Below are positions 9,469-18,455 of a stretch of 42,966 bases of DNA, in pieces. Source of the DNA: Rhodoferax sp. (lineage in GTDB: Bacteria; Pseudomonadota; Gammaproteobacteria; Burkholderiales; Burkholderiaceae_C); NCBI GenBank assembly GCA_030645355.1, contig JAUSNJ010000190.1, forward strand, positions 1 through 42,966. The letters run 5' to 3'. The translations under genes and the position numbers were made by a program. How positions within the stretch are numbered: the first letter of the stretch is position 1; each line of letters begins with the position of its first letter. The notes beneath the pieces were generated by a model. It ran no database searches and was not told the DNA's origin. It saw nothing but the letters and a program-made list of their open reading frames with translations.

Positions 9469-9890
9469 GCCTTAGCCGCGCGCCTGGCCTTTTGCGCTTC
9501 CAACGTTTCGGTCGGAGCGCCCTGCTTGACCCACTCGGTGTAACCACCGTCGATGTGGGCCACATTGGTCATGCCCATCTCCTGCAGCGTCTTGGCGGTG
9601 AGCGCGCTGCGCCAACCGGCGCCACAGAACAGGATGTACTCCTTGCTCTCGTCGCCAAAAATCGGCTTGTAGTAGGGCGAGGCCGGGTCCACCCAAAACT
9701 CCAGCATGCCGCGTGGCGCATGGAATGCGCCCACCACGGTGCCATCGTGGGCCAGCTCACGAATGTCACGGATATCCACCAACTGGGTCTTGGCGTCGTT
9801 CAAGCGGGGCAGGACCTCGGCCACGGTGTAGGTCCGGATCTCTTCCATGGCTTCATCGACCAGGTCGCGGGATGATTTGGTAATCGGCAT
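9465..9890 (-). CDS. Rhodanese-like sulfurtransferase
   Basis: A single-domain rhodanese of 141 residues. The ATG at 9890 (reading MPITKSSRDLVDEAMEEI) is chosen because AGGAGAG precedes it by about nine bases. Domain landmarks are VDIRDIRELAHDGTVVGAFH, then the active-site loop LFCGAGWRSALTAKTL with the catalytic cysteine and the CxxGxR persulfide-binding pattern, and VAHIDGGYTEWVKQGAP at the end. Family role is transfer of sulfane sulfur to a thiophilic acceptor; the acceptor is unknown. Encoded between the TetR regulator and the TonB-like gene, transcribed alone. Confidence 0.92.
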   Translation of the reverse strand: MPITKSSRDLVDEAMEEIRTYTVAEVLPRLNDAKTQLVDIRDIRELAHDGTVVGAFHAPRGMLEFWVDPASPYYKPIFGDESKEYILFCGAGWRSALTAKTLQEMGMTNVAHIDGGYTEWVKQGAPTETLEAQKARRAAKA

Positions 9891-10009
9891 GTTTATTGCT
9901 CTCCTGTAATCGGGGTTAGCCCCATGGTTTCCGTGCAAGTTTGACTTGATACTACCCCGCGCAGTGGCACGCACGCTACGCAATCTGCCATTTTTCCAGA
10001 ACAGGATCC

Positions 10010-10714
10010 GTGTTGTTCAACCCATCACCCTTCGTTCATAAATTATTCCTGGCCTGCCATGCGGCTCTGGTCTGCTTGGCCTTCGCATGGCCGGTGCACG
10101 CACAAACAGCGCCTGCGCCAGCCAAAGCTGCGTCGGACTCGACTGGCATGGAACGATCCCAACGCCAGTCGGACAACGTGTACCGCTGGATCAAGCTGTT
10201 TGCCGACAACCCCCGCAAAGCCGAACCTGCCAAAGTGCGACCCAAGTCCGACGCCATGGCACCGCCGGCGCCACGCAGGCCCGACGCCCCGGCCGTAGCA
10301 GCGCCTGCCAACACGGAGACGGCCCCAACTGCTGCGGCTCCGGTGACCGTCGCCACCGAGGCTGCGGCCCCGACACAGGCGGCGAGCGCGGCGGCAGCGG
10401 ACACCCAGGTGGCAAGCGCAGCGGCAGCCGCGCAGGCGCCGGTCGCCGAGGAGCCCGAGGAGGACGAAGAGCTCACGCTGATCCAGCAAGTTGAACCTGA
10501 ATTCCCGCGTGAGCTGCGCAACACCATCTCGCAGGGCAAAGTGATGCTGGCCTTTACCGTGCAACCCGATGGCAGTGTCACCGGCACCACGATCGTGAGC
10601 GCCTCCAACCGCAGGCTGAGCAAGCCGGCGATGGAGGCGGTGTCCAAATGGCGCTTCACCCCGATTCGTACGGCGCGCACGGCTCAGGTCGAAATCGAGT
10701 TCAACCGGCAATAA
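10010..10714 (+). CDS. TonB C-terminal domain protein (energy-transducer-like)
   Basis: A 234-residue exported protein starting with GTG at 10010, with AGGA just upstream. An N-terminal signal or anchor (ALVCLAFAWPVHAQ) is followed by a long Ala/Pro-rich linker at about residues 75-150 containing an acidic patch, EEPEEDEE. A TonB_C domain at about 158-234 reads QQVEPEFPRELRNTISQGKV and then NRRLSKPAMEAVSKWRFTP. Unlike classical TonB the N-terminus ends in a likely signal-peptidase site rather than the conserved SxxxH transmembrane anchor, and no exbB/exbD lie beside it, so it may be a periplasmic TonB-domain protein rather than a true energy transducer. Confidence 0.82.
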   Translation: MLFNPSPFVHKLFLACHAALVCLAFAWPVHAQTAPAPAKAASDSTGMERSQRQSDNVYRWIKLFADNPRKAEPAKVRPKSDAMAPPAPRRPDAPAVAAPANTETAPTAAAPVTVATEAAAPTQAASAAAADTQVASAAAAAQAPVAEEPEEDEELTLIQQVEPEFPRELRNTISQGKVMLAFTVQPDGSVTGTTIVSASNRRLSKPAMEAVSKWRFTPIRTARTAQVEIEFNRQ

Positions 10715-10739
10715 AAAGGGCGCCGCGGCGCCCTGTTTT
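10713..10739. terminator. Bidirectional rho-independent terminator
   Basis: A perfect 16-base palindrome, GGGCGCCGCGGCGCCC at 10718-10733, is flanked by AAAAA on the left and TGTTTT on the right. It lies between the convergent TonB-like and acyl-CoA dehydrogenase genes and can act in both directions. Confidence 0.75.
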
Positions 10740-11872
10740 CAGCCCGCCAGCGCGCGCTGGATGATGATTTTCTGCACGTCACTCGTGCCTTCGTAGATCT
10801 GGCAAACCCGCACGTCGCGGTAGATGCGCTCCAGCGGGAAGTCGCTCACATAACCGTAACCACCCAGGGTCTGGATCGCGGCGCTGCACACTTTTTCGGC
10901 CATTTCGCTGGCAAACAGCTTGGCCATCGCGGCCTCCTTCAAACACGGCCGGCCCGCATCGCGCAGCGAGGCCGCGTGCCAGATTAGCTGGCGTGCCGCC
11001 TCAATCTGCGTGGCGCATTCGGCCAGTCGGAAACCCACCGCCTGGTGGTTGAAAATGGCCGTTCCAAAGCTCTGCCGGTCCTTTGAATAGGCCACAGCCA
11101 CCTCCAGCGCGCTGCGGGCCATGCCCACGCTTTGCGCAGCAATGCCGATGCGCCCACCCTCCAGCCCGCCCAGTGCGATGCCATAGCCTTCACCCTCCTT
11201 GCCAATCAGGTTCTCGGCGGGAATACGGCAGTTGTCGAAATTGATCTGCGCCGTGTCGCTGCTGTGCTGGCCCAGCTTGTCTTCAATGCGCGCCACCACA
11301 TAGCCCGGCGCGTTGGTCGGCACCAGGAAGGCACTCATGCCGCGCTTGCCCGCGCCTTTGTCGGTGACGGCGATGACGATGGCCACATCGCCATTCTTGC
11401 CGCTGGTGATGAACTGCTTGACGCCATTGATGACGTACTCATCGCCCTCCAGCACAGCCGTCGTGCGCAGTGATGAAGCATCGCTGCCCACATGCGGCTC
11501 GGTCAGGCAAAACGCGCCCAACAGCTTGCCCTGTGCCAGCGGCTCCAGCCACTGTTTCTTCTGCCGCGGATTGCCGTACTTCATCAGGATGGCGTTGACC
11601 GGACAGTTGGTGACGCTGATGACGGTGCTGGTGCCGCCGTCACCCGCCGCAATTTCTTCCAGCACCAGGGCCAGCGTCAGGTAGTCCAGCCCCGCGCCAC
11701 CCAGCTCTTCGGGCACGCAAATGCCATAGGCACCCAGCGCGGCCAGGCCCTGGTGCGCGTCCTTGGGAAAGTGGTGCTCCTTGTCCCACTTGGCGGCATG
11801 GGGCCAGAGCTCTGCCTGCGCAAAGTCGCGCACGGCATCGCGCACCATTTCCTGGTCTTGGGTCAACAACAT
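10739..11872 (-). CDS. Acyl-CoA dehydrogenase (short/branched-chain type)
   Basis: A classical 377-residue FAD-dependent acyl-CoA dehydrogenase catalysing alpha,beta-desaturation of an acyl-CoA with electron transfer to ETF. ATG 11872 is chosen because AGGAG lies nine bases upstream; an in-frame TTG two codons earlier is too close to it. Signatures are GAFCLTEPHVGSDASSLRTT (acyl-CoA dehydrogenase signature 1), IAAQSVGMARSALEVAVAYS, and near the C-terminus AAIQTLGGYGYVSDFPLERI followed by YRDVRVCQIYEGTSDVQK with the catalytic-loop glutamate. It is probably co-transcribed with the SDR (33 bases upstream) and the thiolase, downstream of the 22-bp palindrome. A butyryl- or 2-methylbutyryl-CoA-type substrate is likely but unproven. 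Confidence 0.93.
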   Translation of the reverse strand: MLLTQDQEMVRDAVRDFAQAELWPHAAKWDKEHHFPKDAHQGLAALGAYGICVPEELGGAGLDYLTLALVLEEIAAGDGGTSTVISVTNCPVNAILMKYGNPRQKKQWLEPLAQGKLLGAFCLTEPHVGSDASSLRTTAVLEGDEYVINGVKQFITSGKNGDVAIVIAVTDKGAGKRGMSAFLVPTNAPGYVVARIEDKLGQHSSDTAQINFDNCRIPAENLIGKEGEGYGIALGGLEGGRIGIAAQSVGMARSALEVAVAYSKDRQSFGTAIFNHQAVGFRLAECATQIEAARQLIWHAASLRDAGRPCLKEAAMAKLFASEMAEKVCSAAIQTLGGYGYVSDFPLERIYRDVRVCQIYEGTSDVQKIIIQRALAG

Positions 11873-11905
11873 GGTCAAGGTCTCCTGAAGGGTTCTACTG
11901 TGTAC

Positions 11906-12571
11906 TTACCAGCCAGCCATGGGCTGGCCATCGATGCCGAAGAAGCGGCCACTGTCGGCCGGTGTGAGGCGTTCCAGTGTGGCGCGCATCGCGGCCACGC
12001 TGCTCAGCACGGTCAATGGCGCGCCGCTGCCACCCATGTCGGTCTGCACCCAGCCGGGTGACAGCGCCACCAGAATGGCCTGCGGGTAATTGTGCCGTGC
12101 CGACGCCACGGCCATGTTCAGCGCCGCCTTGCTGACGCGGTAAGTCCAGCTATAGCTGGACGACACGCCGGCAATATGCCCCATGTCGCTGGTGATGAAG
12201 GCAAAGCGCCCTTGCGCCGCCTCCACCAGGGGTGCCACCTGGGGAATGGTCTGCATGGCACCGAGCACATTGGTATGCATCACCAGGTCAAAGTCCGGCT
12301 GGGTCGGTGGCGCCAGCGCATCGCCCCGGCTCATGACGCCGGCCACATAGAACGCCATGTCGATCTTCTCGCCATCCAGCTGCCAGGCCAGACCGCTGAT
12401 GCTGGCTGGGCTGGCCACATCCAGTTTGATCGGCACCGCCCCCAGCACGCGCAGACGCTCCAGCGCCGCATCGTCACGCGCCGTGGCGATGACGCGCTCA
12501 CCGGCGTCCAGGTACTGGCGCACCAGCTCCAGGCCAATACCGCGGGATGCGCCGATGACGAGAACGTTCAT
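11906..12571 (-). CDS. Short-chain dehydrogenase/reductase (SDR)
   Basis: A 221-residue NAD(P)-dependent SDR. The Rossmann motif is MNVLVIGASRGIGLELVRQY (GxxxGxG variant), and the catalytic Tyr-x-x-x-Lys is in SYSWTYRVSKAALNMAVASA, with a serine upstream in FAFITSDMGHIAGVSSSYS. It is on the same strand between thiolase and acyl-CoA dehydrogenase, so it may be a 3-hydroxyacyl-CoA dehydrogenase-like step or a general carbonyl reductase. It is shorter than most FabG-type enzymes and resembles the CsgA/sniffer-like atypical SDRs, so the acyl-CoA assignment is uncertain. Confidence 0.88.
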   Translation of the reverse strand: MNVLVIGASRGIGLELVRQYLDAGERVIATARDDAALERLRVLGAVPIKLDVASPASISGLAWQLDGEKIDMAFYVAGVMSRGDALAPPTQPDFDLVMHTNVLGAMQTIPQVAPLVEAAQGRFAFITSDMGHIAGVSSSYSWTYRVSKAALNMAVASARHNYPQAILVALSPGWVQTDMGGSGAPLTVLSSVAAMRATLERLTPADSGRFFGIDGQPMAGW

Positions 12572-12585
12572 GGTCTTTTATGCCT

Positions 12586-12632
12586 CTAGCCCTCGTGGAA
12601 TATGCCTAAACCGCTACTACTTTTCTAGCATT
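12586..12632. repeat. Interspersed repeat, copy A (TAGCCCTCGT family)
   Basis: One of three related elements in the window. The shared pattern is TAGCCCTCGT, then (g/a)aa, about 13-18 variable bases, (GTAG/CCG)CTACT and a closing TAGCA. This copy fills the gap between the SDR and thiolase genes and runs over the thiolase stop codon. The others are at 22294-22342 (same orientation) and 39774-39826 (opposite). Confidence 0.55.
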
Positions 12633-13804
12633 TCCAGCGCCACGGCGGTCGCCTCGCCGCCGCCAATGCACAGCGTGGCCAGGCCCTTCTTCAAACCGCG
12701 GGCCTGCAGCGCATACATCAGCGTCACCATGATGCGCGCGCCGGACGCGCCAATCGGGTGGCCCAGCGCGCAGGCGCCGCCGTTCACATTCACCTTGTCA
12801 TGCGGCACATTCAACTCTTTCATCAGCGCCATGGGCACGACGGCAAAGGCTTCGTTCACTTCCCAAAGGTCGACATCGCCCACGGCCCAGCCGGCCTTCG
12901 CCAGCGCCTTCTGCGTGGCACCAACCGGGGCGGTGGCAAACCATTCCGGCTCCTGCGCGTGCGTGGCGTGCGCCACGATGCGGGCCAACGGCTTGCAGCC
13001 CAGCTTGGCGGCGGTGCTGGCCTTCATCATCACCAGGGCGGCGGCGCCGTCGTTGATGCTGGAGCTGGATGCGGCGGTGATGGTGCCGTCTTTCTTGAAG
13101 GCGGGTTTCAGCGTGGGGATCTTGTCGAGCTTGACCTTGCCGGGACCTTCGTCGATGGAGACCACGACGTCGCCGCCCCGGCCCTTGACCGTGACCGGTG
13201 TGATCTCGGCAGCAAAAGCGCCGGACTCGGTAGCGGCCTTGGCGCGCTGCACGCTGGCAGTGGCAAAGGCGTCCTGCTCGGCGCGCGTGAAGCTGTATTT
13301 GGCAGCGCAGTCTTCGCCAAAGGTGCCCATGGAGCGGCCAGCCTCATACGCGTCTTCCAGACCATCCAACATCATGTGGTCAAAAATGCGGTCGTGGCCG
13401 ATGCGGTAACCACCGCGCGCCTTGGGCAGCAGGTAGGGCGCGTTGGTCATGCTCTCCATGCCACCGGCCACCAGCACCTCGTGGCTGCCGGCGATCAGCA
13501 TGTCGTTGGCAAACATGGCCGCGCGCATGGCCGAGCCGCACATCTTGGACAGCGTGACCGCACCCGCGCTCTTAGGCAGTCCGCCCTTGAAACCGGCCTG
13601 GCGCGCAGGCGCCTGGCCCTGGCCCGCCATCAGGCAGTTGCCGAACAAGACTTCGGTCACCAAGTCAGGAGAGATGCCCGCGCGCTGCACCGCCGCCTTG
13701 ATGGCCGCGCCACCCAGGTCATGCGCCGCGAGGCTGGAAAAGTCGCCCTGGAATGCGCCCATGGGGGTGCGGGCGGCGCCGACGATAACGATGGAATCCG
13801 ACAT
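12617..13804 (-). CDS. Acetyl-CoA C-acyltransferase (thiolase)
   Basis: A 395-residue type II thiolase that cleaves 3-ketoacyl-CoA with CoA, or condenses two acetyl-CoA in reverse. The nucleophilic cysteine is in VTLSKMCGSAMRAAMFAND, the thiolase signature 2 in NVNGGACALGHPIGASGARI (His), and the C-terminal active-site Cys in KGLATLCIGGGEATAVALEM. The N-terminus MSDSIVIVGAARTPMGAFQG is typical and preceded by AGGAGA. First gene of a likely thiolase-SDR-acyl-CoA dehydrogenase operon, and 42 bases downstream of a perfect 22-bp palindrome that probably controls it. In a leucine/fatty acid context it would release acetyl-CoA; acetoacetyl-CoA thiolase is the narrower guess. Confidence 0.94.
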   Translation of the reverse strand: MSDSIVIVGAARTPMGAFQGDFSSLAAHDLGGAAIKAAVQRAGISPDLVTEVLFGNCLMAGQGQAPARQAGFKGGLPKSAGAVTLSKMCGSAMRAAMFANDMLIAGSHEVLVAGGMESMTNAPYLLPKARGGYRIGHDRIFDHMMLDGLEDAYEAGRSMGTFGEDCAAKYSFTRAEQDAFATASVQRAKAATESGAFAAEITPVTVKGRGGDVVVSIDEGPGKVKLDKIPTLKPAFKKDGTITAASSSSINDGAAALVMMKASTAAKLGCKPLARIVAHATHAQEPEWFATAPVGATQKALAKAGWAVGDVDLWEVNEAFAVVPMALMKELNVPHDKVNVNGGACALGHPIGASGARIMVTLMYALQARGLKKGLATLCIGGGEATAVALEMLEK

Positions 13805-13846
13805 GCTGGTTTCTCCTAAACAGTGATGGACAGGGATTGTAAAGAG

Positions 13847-13868
13847 TTGACGTTTACGTAAACGTCAA
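13847..13868. promoter_or_regulatory. Perfect 22-bp palindrome, candidate MerR/LiuR-type operator
   Basis: The half-site TTGACGTTTAC at 13847-13857 is followed directly by its exact reverse complement to 13868. It sits 42 bases before the thiolase start and 40 bases before the divergent Sel1-like gene. The TTGACG half-site could also overlap a -35 element. The motif resembles the ACGTTTACGT-containing sites known for LiuR, the MerR regulator of branched-chain acid degradation in proteobacteria. Assignment to LiuR is from memory of the motif, not a search. Confidence 0.6.
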
Positions 13869-13908
13869 TTGTGACAGAAAGCCTCCAGCGCCGCGATAAA
13901 CTGCGCCC

Positions 13909-15063
13909 ATGCCAAAACCCCCTCTCTGTATGCGCCCCCGCCAGTTGGTCGTAGGCGTTCTCCTGCTGATCACAGGTCTGCAACTGGGCGCAGCGCCCGT
14001 GGACTCGCTGGCCCCGGCCGAGATTGAACGCCGCAACGCGGCGGCGGCCTTTGTACAGACCCAGGAGCTGACCCTGCAGATGCTGCGCGCGGAGTGCGGT
14101 ACGCTGATGCCCGCCGAGTCGCCGCGTGTGGTCTCCATTGCCAGGGCCTGGTTTGACCGCAACAAGGACGACATCGTCAGCGCGCGGGTCTGGCTGGACC
14201 AATACCTGGCCCACGCCAAATCCATCAGCGCGGAGCAGTACCAGCGCGAGTCCGGCGCCCTGTTGAAGGCTCTGTCCAACGGAATCATTGCCAACGCCAA
14301 GATCCACTTCCACCGCCAGCCCCCGACCGCCGAGGGCTGCGCCAACGCGTTGCGCGCCTACAGTGCGCCCGCATTCGATGTGCAAAACGTGGGCAACAAC
14401 GCAGGCTACGCACAGTTTGCGGAATTCGGTAAAACGCTGCGCACGGTGCGCGAGGCCGCCGACTACGCGGTGCCACCCCAGATCAACACCCAGTTCCAGG
14501 AAAACGTGCCATTTCAACCCTTCGCCAGCCTGGAGGCCGCCAGCGCGGCCCGCGAACGCGGCGACCAACCGATGATGCGCACCCTCTATACGCGCCTGGC
14601 CGAGCATGGCGAAGGCACTGCGGCCCACGCCATGGGCCTGTCGTATCTGACCGCGGACCCGGTGTCCAGAGACTATGTGCTGGCCTACCGGTGGTTTGCG
14701 GCGGCCTGGAGCCTGGGCAATCTGGAAGGCTTGAACGCCCTGGGGGTTTTGTTGCGGGACGGCGTGGGCCTGCCGGCCAATACCCGCCTGGCCTACGGCG
14801 CCTTCCTGCTGGCCCAGCAGGGGGCCCGCGACCAAGCCGCCTTTGACCGCAGCCAGCGCAACGCGCAAGGCATGCTGGCCAGGATTTCGGACGCCGACCG
14901 CACGGCACTGGCCTGCATGACGATCAAAGCCTTTGACGCCGCGCTGCAAACCCCGGACACCGCACAGCCGCTGGTCCCCGGCACCCCCATCCATCGGGGC
15001 CAGCGCACACTGGGTCAGATCGTGCCCGCCCTGGCGAGCGCCCAACCCGGCGCCTGTCCCTGA
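13909..15063 (+). CDS. Secreted Sel1/TPR-like repeat protein
   Basis: A 384-residue exported protein. Residues 8-30 (RPRQLVVGVLLLITGLQLGA) are a signal peptide. The middle is helical and not recognisable; from about residue 215 there are Sel1-like repeats, for example YTRLAEHGEGTAAHAMGLSY then YRWFAAAWSLGNLEGLNALG and GLPANTRLAYGAFLLAQQGA. Such repeats are protein-interaction scaffolds in the periplasm. A second start is possible seven codons later. It is divergent from the thiolase across the 22-bp palindrome and could be affected by the same regulator. Function unknown. Confidence 0.75.
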   Translation: MPKPPLCMRPRQLVVGVLLLITGLQLGAAPVDSLAPAEIERRNAAAAFVQTQELTLQMLRAECGTLMPAESPRVVSIARAWFDRNKDDIVSARVWLDQYLAHAKSISAEQYQRESGALLKALSNGIIANAKIHFHRQPPTAEGCANALRAYSAPAFDVQNVGNNAGYAQFAEFGKTLRTVREAADYAVPPQINTQFQENVPFQPFASLEAASAARERGDQPMMRTLYTRLAEHGEGTAAHAMGLSYLTADPVSRDYVLAYRWFAAAWSLGNLEGLNALGVLLRDGVGLPANTRLAYGAFLLAQQGARDQAAFDRSQRNAQGMLARISDADRTALACMTIKAFDAALQTPDTAQPLVPGTPIHRGQRTLGQIVPALASAQPGACP

Positions 15064-15093
15064 GCGACAGCTCCTCCTGCCATGCTCCATTGA

Positions 15094-15240
15094 TTGCGTC
15101 TGTTGCTCCTGGGCGGCCAGATCTACTGGCTCGCCGGCAACGTGCTGGTCGGGCGCGGCAATGCCACGGAGGCCCAACAAGCGATGCTGCAATCGACCGA
15201 CACGCTGCAGACCGGGTTTGACGAAGCAAGCAGTGGCTAG
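15094..15240 (+). pseudogene. Short remnant or small membrane ORF
   Basis: A 48-codon frame that could begin only at TTG 15094 because an in-frame ATG at 15082 is followed two codons later by TGA. It reads LRLLLLGGQIYWLAGNVLVG and continues with a polar tail rich in Thr and Gln. The pattern of a membrane helix followed by a helical tail, plus the stop just after an ATG, suggests the decayed 5' end of a small gene with one nonsense change. No ribosome site is convincing. Low confidence either way. Confidence 0.25.
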
Positions 15241-15322
15241 CCGCATCGGGGCGATGTCAGGGGCAGTTGCAAAAGAAAAAAAGTTCGTACAGAATTTCCT
15301 CACGCTCAGGAGATTGTGAGGC

Positions 15323-15964
15323 ATGCAAGTCTTCGACAAGGTAGTGGATCAGGTCCAGTCTGTTGGTCTGCCGGTAGTGGCTGTGTCGCTGACGGCCGTT
15401 CCCCGCGCCAACACGCCGGTGCTGCTGATGGTGCATTGGCACGGATTTGTCCATCCCCAGGCGCCGCGACTTTCTCAAGCCGGCACACCTCTTCGCACGC
15501 CCGTGAGCATTCCCGGTTCGGCGCTGCAATTGAGCGATACGTGGCGAACAATGGAAAACCTGGATGACGCCATGTTGCAGGCTGCGTGGCAGTTTGGCGC
15601 TTGGGACCTGGTGCGCGAAGAGCGGCGCGGATGCAACACTGCCGGCGCATCCGAACGGGAGGCGCTAGAGTGCCGTCAGGCCTTTGCAGAGAATCCCTTT
15701 GATGGCCCCGCCGAACCTTTGATGCTGGCGGAAGCCCCGGATCGCGAGGACCTGATGCACTTTGGCGCGCGCGTCGGCTATGTGCGCTGGCAATTCCACC
15801 CTGTAAAAAACGGGCTTTGGAGCGACTCTGCAGGCGACGACACTTTGCAGGCCGATGGAAGCCGCAAGCTCCCCTGTCCCGTCGTTGCCAGACCGGTTGT
15901 TGGAACTCGTCTTTCTCAAACCCGCTATCGCCTGGGACACAGCAGTCGCATGGTCCTGCTCTAA
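15323..15964 (+). CDS. Conserved-looking protein of unknown function next to the heat-shock locus
   Basis: A 213-residue soluble protein with no domain I can name. The frame is convincing: AGGAG lies about nine bases before ATG 15323 and codon use is typical. Notable segments are VVAVSLTAVPRANTPVLLMV followed by HWHGF, and a Cys pair in ERRGCNTAGASEREALECRQ. The C-terminal half contains YVRWQFHPVKNGLW and ends RYRLGHSSRMVLL. There is no signal peptide. It is the last gene before the sigma-32 promoter of groES on the same strand and could belong functionally to the stress locus, though it appears to be outside that transcript. Confidence 0.65.
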   Translation: MQVFDKVVDQVQSVGLPVVAVSLTAVPRANTPVLLMVHWHGFVHPQAPRLSQAGTPLRTPVSIPGSALQLSDTWRTMENLDDAMLQAAWQFGAWDLVREERRGCNTAGASEREALECRQAFAENPFDGPAEPLMLAEAPDREDLMHFGARVGYVRWQFHPVKNGLWSDSAGDDTLQADGSRKLPCPVVARPVVGTRLSQTRYRLGHSSRMVLL

Positions 15965-15996
15965 CGCTACCCCAAAAAATTTTTGCGGGGTCGGTC

Positions 15997-16024
15997 CTTG
16001 AAACTCCTGCTTGAATCCATATTT
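15997..16024 (+). promoter_or_regulatory. Sigma-32 (RpoH) heat-shock promoter of groESL
   Basis: CTTGAAA at 15997-16003 and CCATATTT at 16017-16024, 13 bases apart, match the RpoH consensus CTTGAAA-N(11-16)-CCCCATNT. The distance to the groES start at 16112 gives a leader of about 80 bases. No CIRCE/HrcA inverted repeat was seen in the leader. Confidence 0.8.
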
Positions 16025-16111
16025 CAAAAATCGCTGATTCCTTGAGTCAGCTTGTCGAGCCATGTGGCCCGGCAAGTAACCCTAATCTGATTTTGAACAG
16101 GAGATTTCGTC

Positions 16112-16432
16112 ATGGAAATTCGTCCCCTTTACGACCGGATTATCGTTAAGCGGATTGATCAACAACGACAGACCGCATCCGGCATTGTCATTCCCGACAC
16201 GGTCACCGAAAAGCCCGAACAGGGCGACGTCATCGCGGTAGGCAACGGCCGCCTGCTGCAGGACGGCAGCCTGCGCCCTTTGCAGGTAGCCAGAGGCGAC
16301 CGCGTGCTCTTTGGCAAATATGCGGGTCAGGCCGTCAAAGTCGAGGACCAGGAACTGCTGGTCCTCAAGGAAGAGGATGTGCTGGGCATCATTGCATCTG
16401 GCGGTTCTGCCCACCTGAAGAAAGTTGCTTGA
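16112..16432 (+). CDS. groES: Co-chaperonin GroES
   Basis: A 106-residue GroES that forms the heptameric lid of GroEL. The family start [20 protein letters not shown], the mobile loop with [20 protein letters not shown] and the closing [20 protein letters not shown] are all present. It is about ten residues longer than the usual 95-97, with extra residues at the C-terminus ([12 protein letters not shown]) and in the [15 protein letters not shown] roof region. AGGAG precedes the ATG. It heads a groES-groEL pair behind a sigma-32 promoter. Given the company of Hsp20 genes and the unusual GroEL tail, this is probably a second, stress-specific chaperonin operon; another groESL elsewhere in the genome is expected but not visible here. 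Confidence 0.96.
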   Translation: MEIRPLYDRIIVKRIDQQRQTASGIVIPDTVTEKPEQGDVIAVGNGRLLQDGSLRPLQVARGDRVLFGKYAGQAVKVEDQELLVLKEEDVLGIIASGGSAHLKKVA

Positions 16433-16464
16433 TTACGTATTTCACAGATTCACTAGGAGATTGA

Positions 16465-18090
<1,626 letters not shown>

Positions 18091-18105
18091 GCGTCGTGCG
18101 GTGAA

Positions 18106-18133
18106 ACCCGGGGGAAGCGTGCTTCCCCCGGGT
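18106..18133 (+). terminator. Strong hairpin after groEL
   Basis: Two perfect 13-base arms (ACCCGGGGGAAGC at 18106-18118 and its complement at 18121-18133) with a two-base spacer lie 15 bases after the groEL stop. No T-run follows, so it may be a partial terminator or an mRNA-end stabiliser separating the abundant groESL message from the downstream genes. Confidence 0.65.
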
Positions 18134-18159
18134 GCGTCAACAACTGGAGAGTGATCGCT

Positions 18160-18453
18160 ATGTCAAAAAACCATTCCTTCGCGCAGGCCGATGCAACGCG
18201 TCGGCATGGTATGCCGTCCGATTGCAATACCCACCAGATACCCATGAAGGCTGGTGCCATGGATAGGCTGACTGCCTGGTTCTCAGGCGAAATTGCATTG
18301 ACCCGTTCCGATGCACATCGCTTGCTGGAAAGCGCCGTCGAATCGGGTCACATTGCGCAGTATCGGGCCGAGTTCGTAGCCGCCATCAAGGCGCTTGCAG
18401 CCGGCCAAAGAAGCTGGCATGACATGGGCTACCGCCTGCTTCCGGACGATTGA
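18160..18453 (+). CDS. Small protein of unknown function in the heat-shock locus
   Basis: A 97-residue protein from ATG 18160; an in-frame GTG at 18151 is too close to the GGAG ribosome site. I do not recognise it. The first 30 residues are polar and low in structure; the C-terminal part from AMDRLTAWFSGEIALTRSDA through HRLLESAVESGHIAQYRAEF looks helical and soluble, without signal or membrane segment. It is between groEL and a decayed protease gene whose ATG begins two bases after its stop, so the two were one transcriptional unit. A regulatory or accessory stress role is only a guess. Confidence 0.55.
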   Translation: MSKNHSFAQADATRRHGMPSDCNTHQIPMKAGAMDRLTAWFSGEIALTRSDAHRLLESAVESGHIAQYRAEFVAAIKALAAGQRSWHDMGYRLLPDD

Positions 18454-18455
18454 CC

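Noticed and set aside
12758..13819. 353-codon open frame on the plus strand opposite the thiolase
   Set aside because: Antisense to a thiolase with all catalytic motifs; Gly/His/Arg-rich low-complexity translation.
13816..15339. 507-codon open frame on the minus strand opposite the Sel1-like gene
   Set aside because: The plus-strand frame has a signal peptide and Sel1 pattern; the minus frame is a compositional shadow.
16025..16111. CIRCE/HrcA operator in the groES leader
   Set aside because: The nine-base TTAGCACTC inverted repeat is not there; control is best explained by the sigma-32-type promoter alone.
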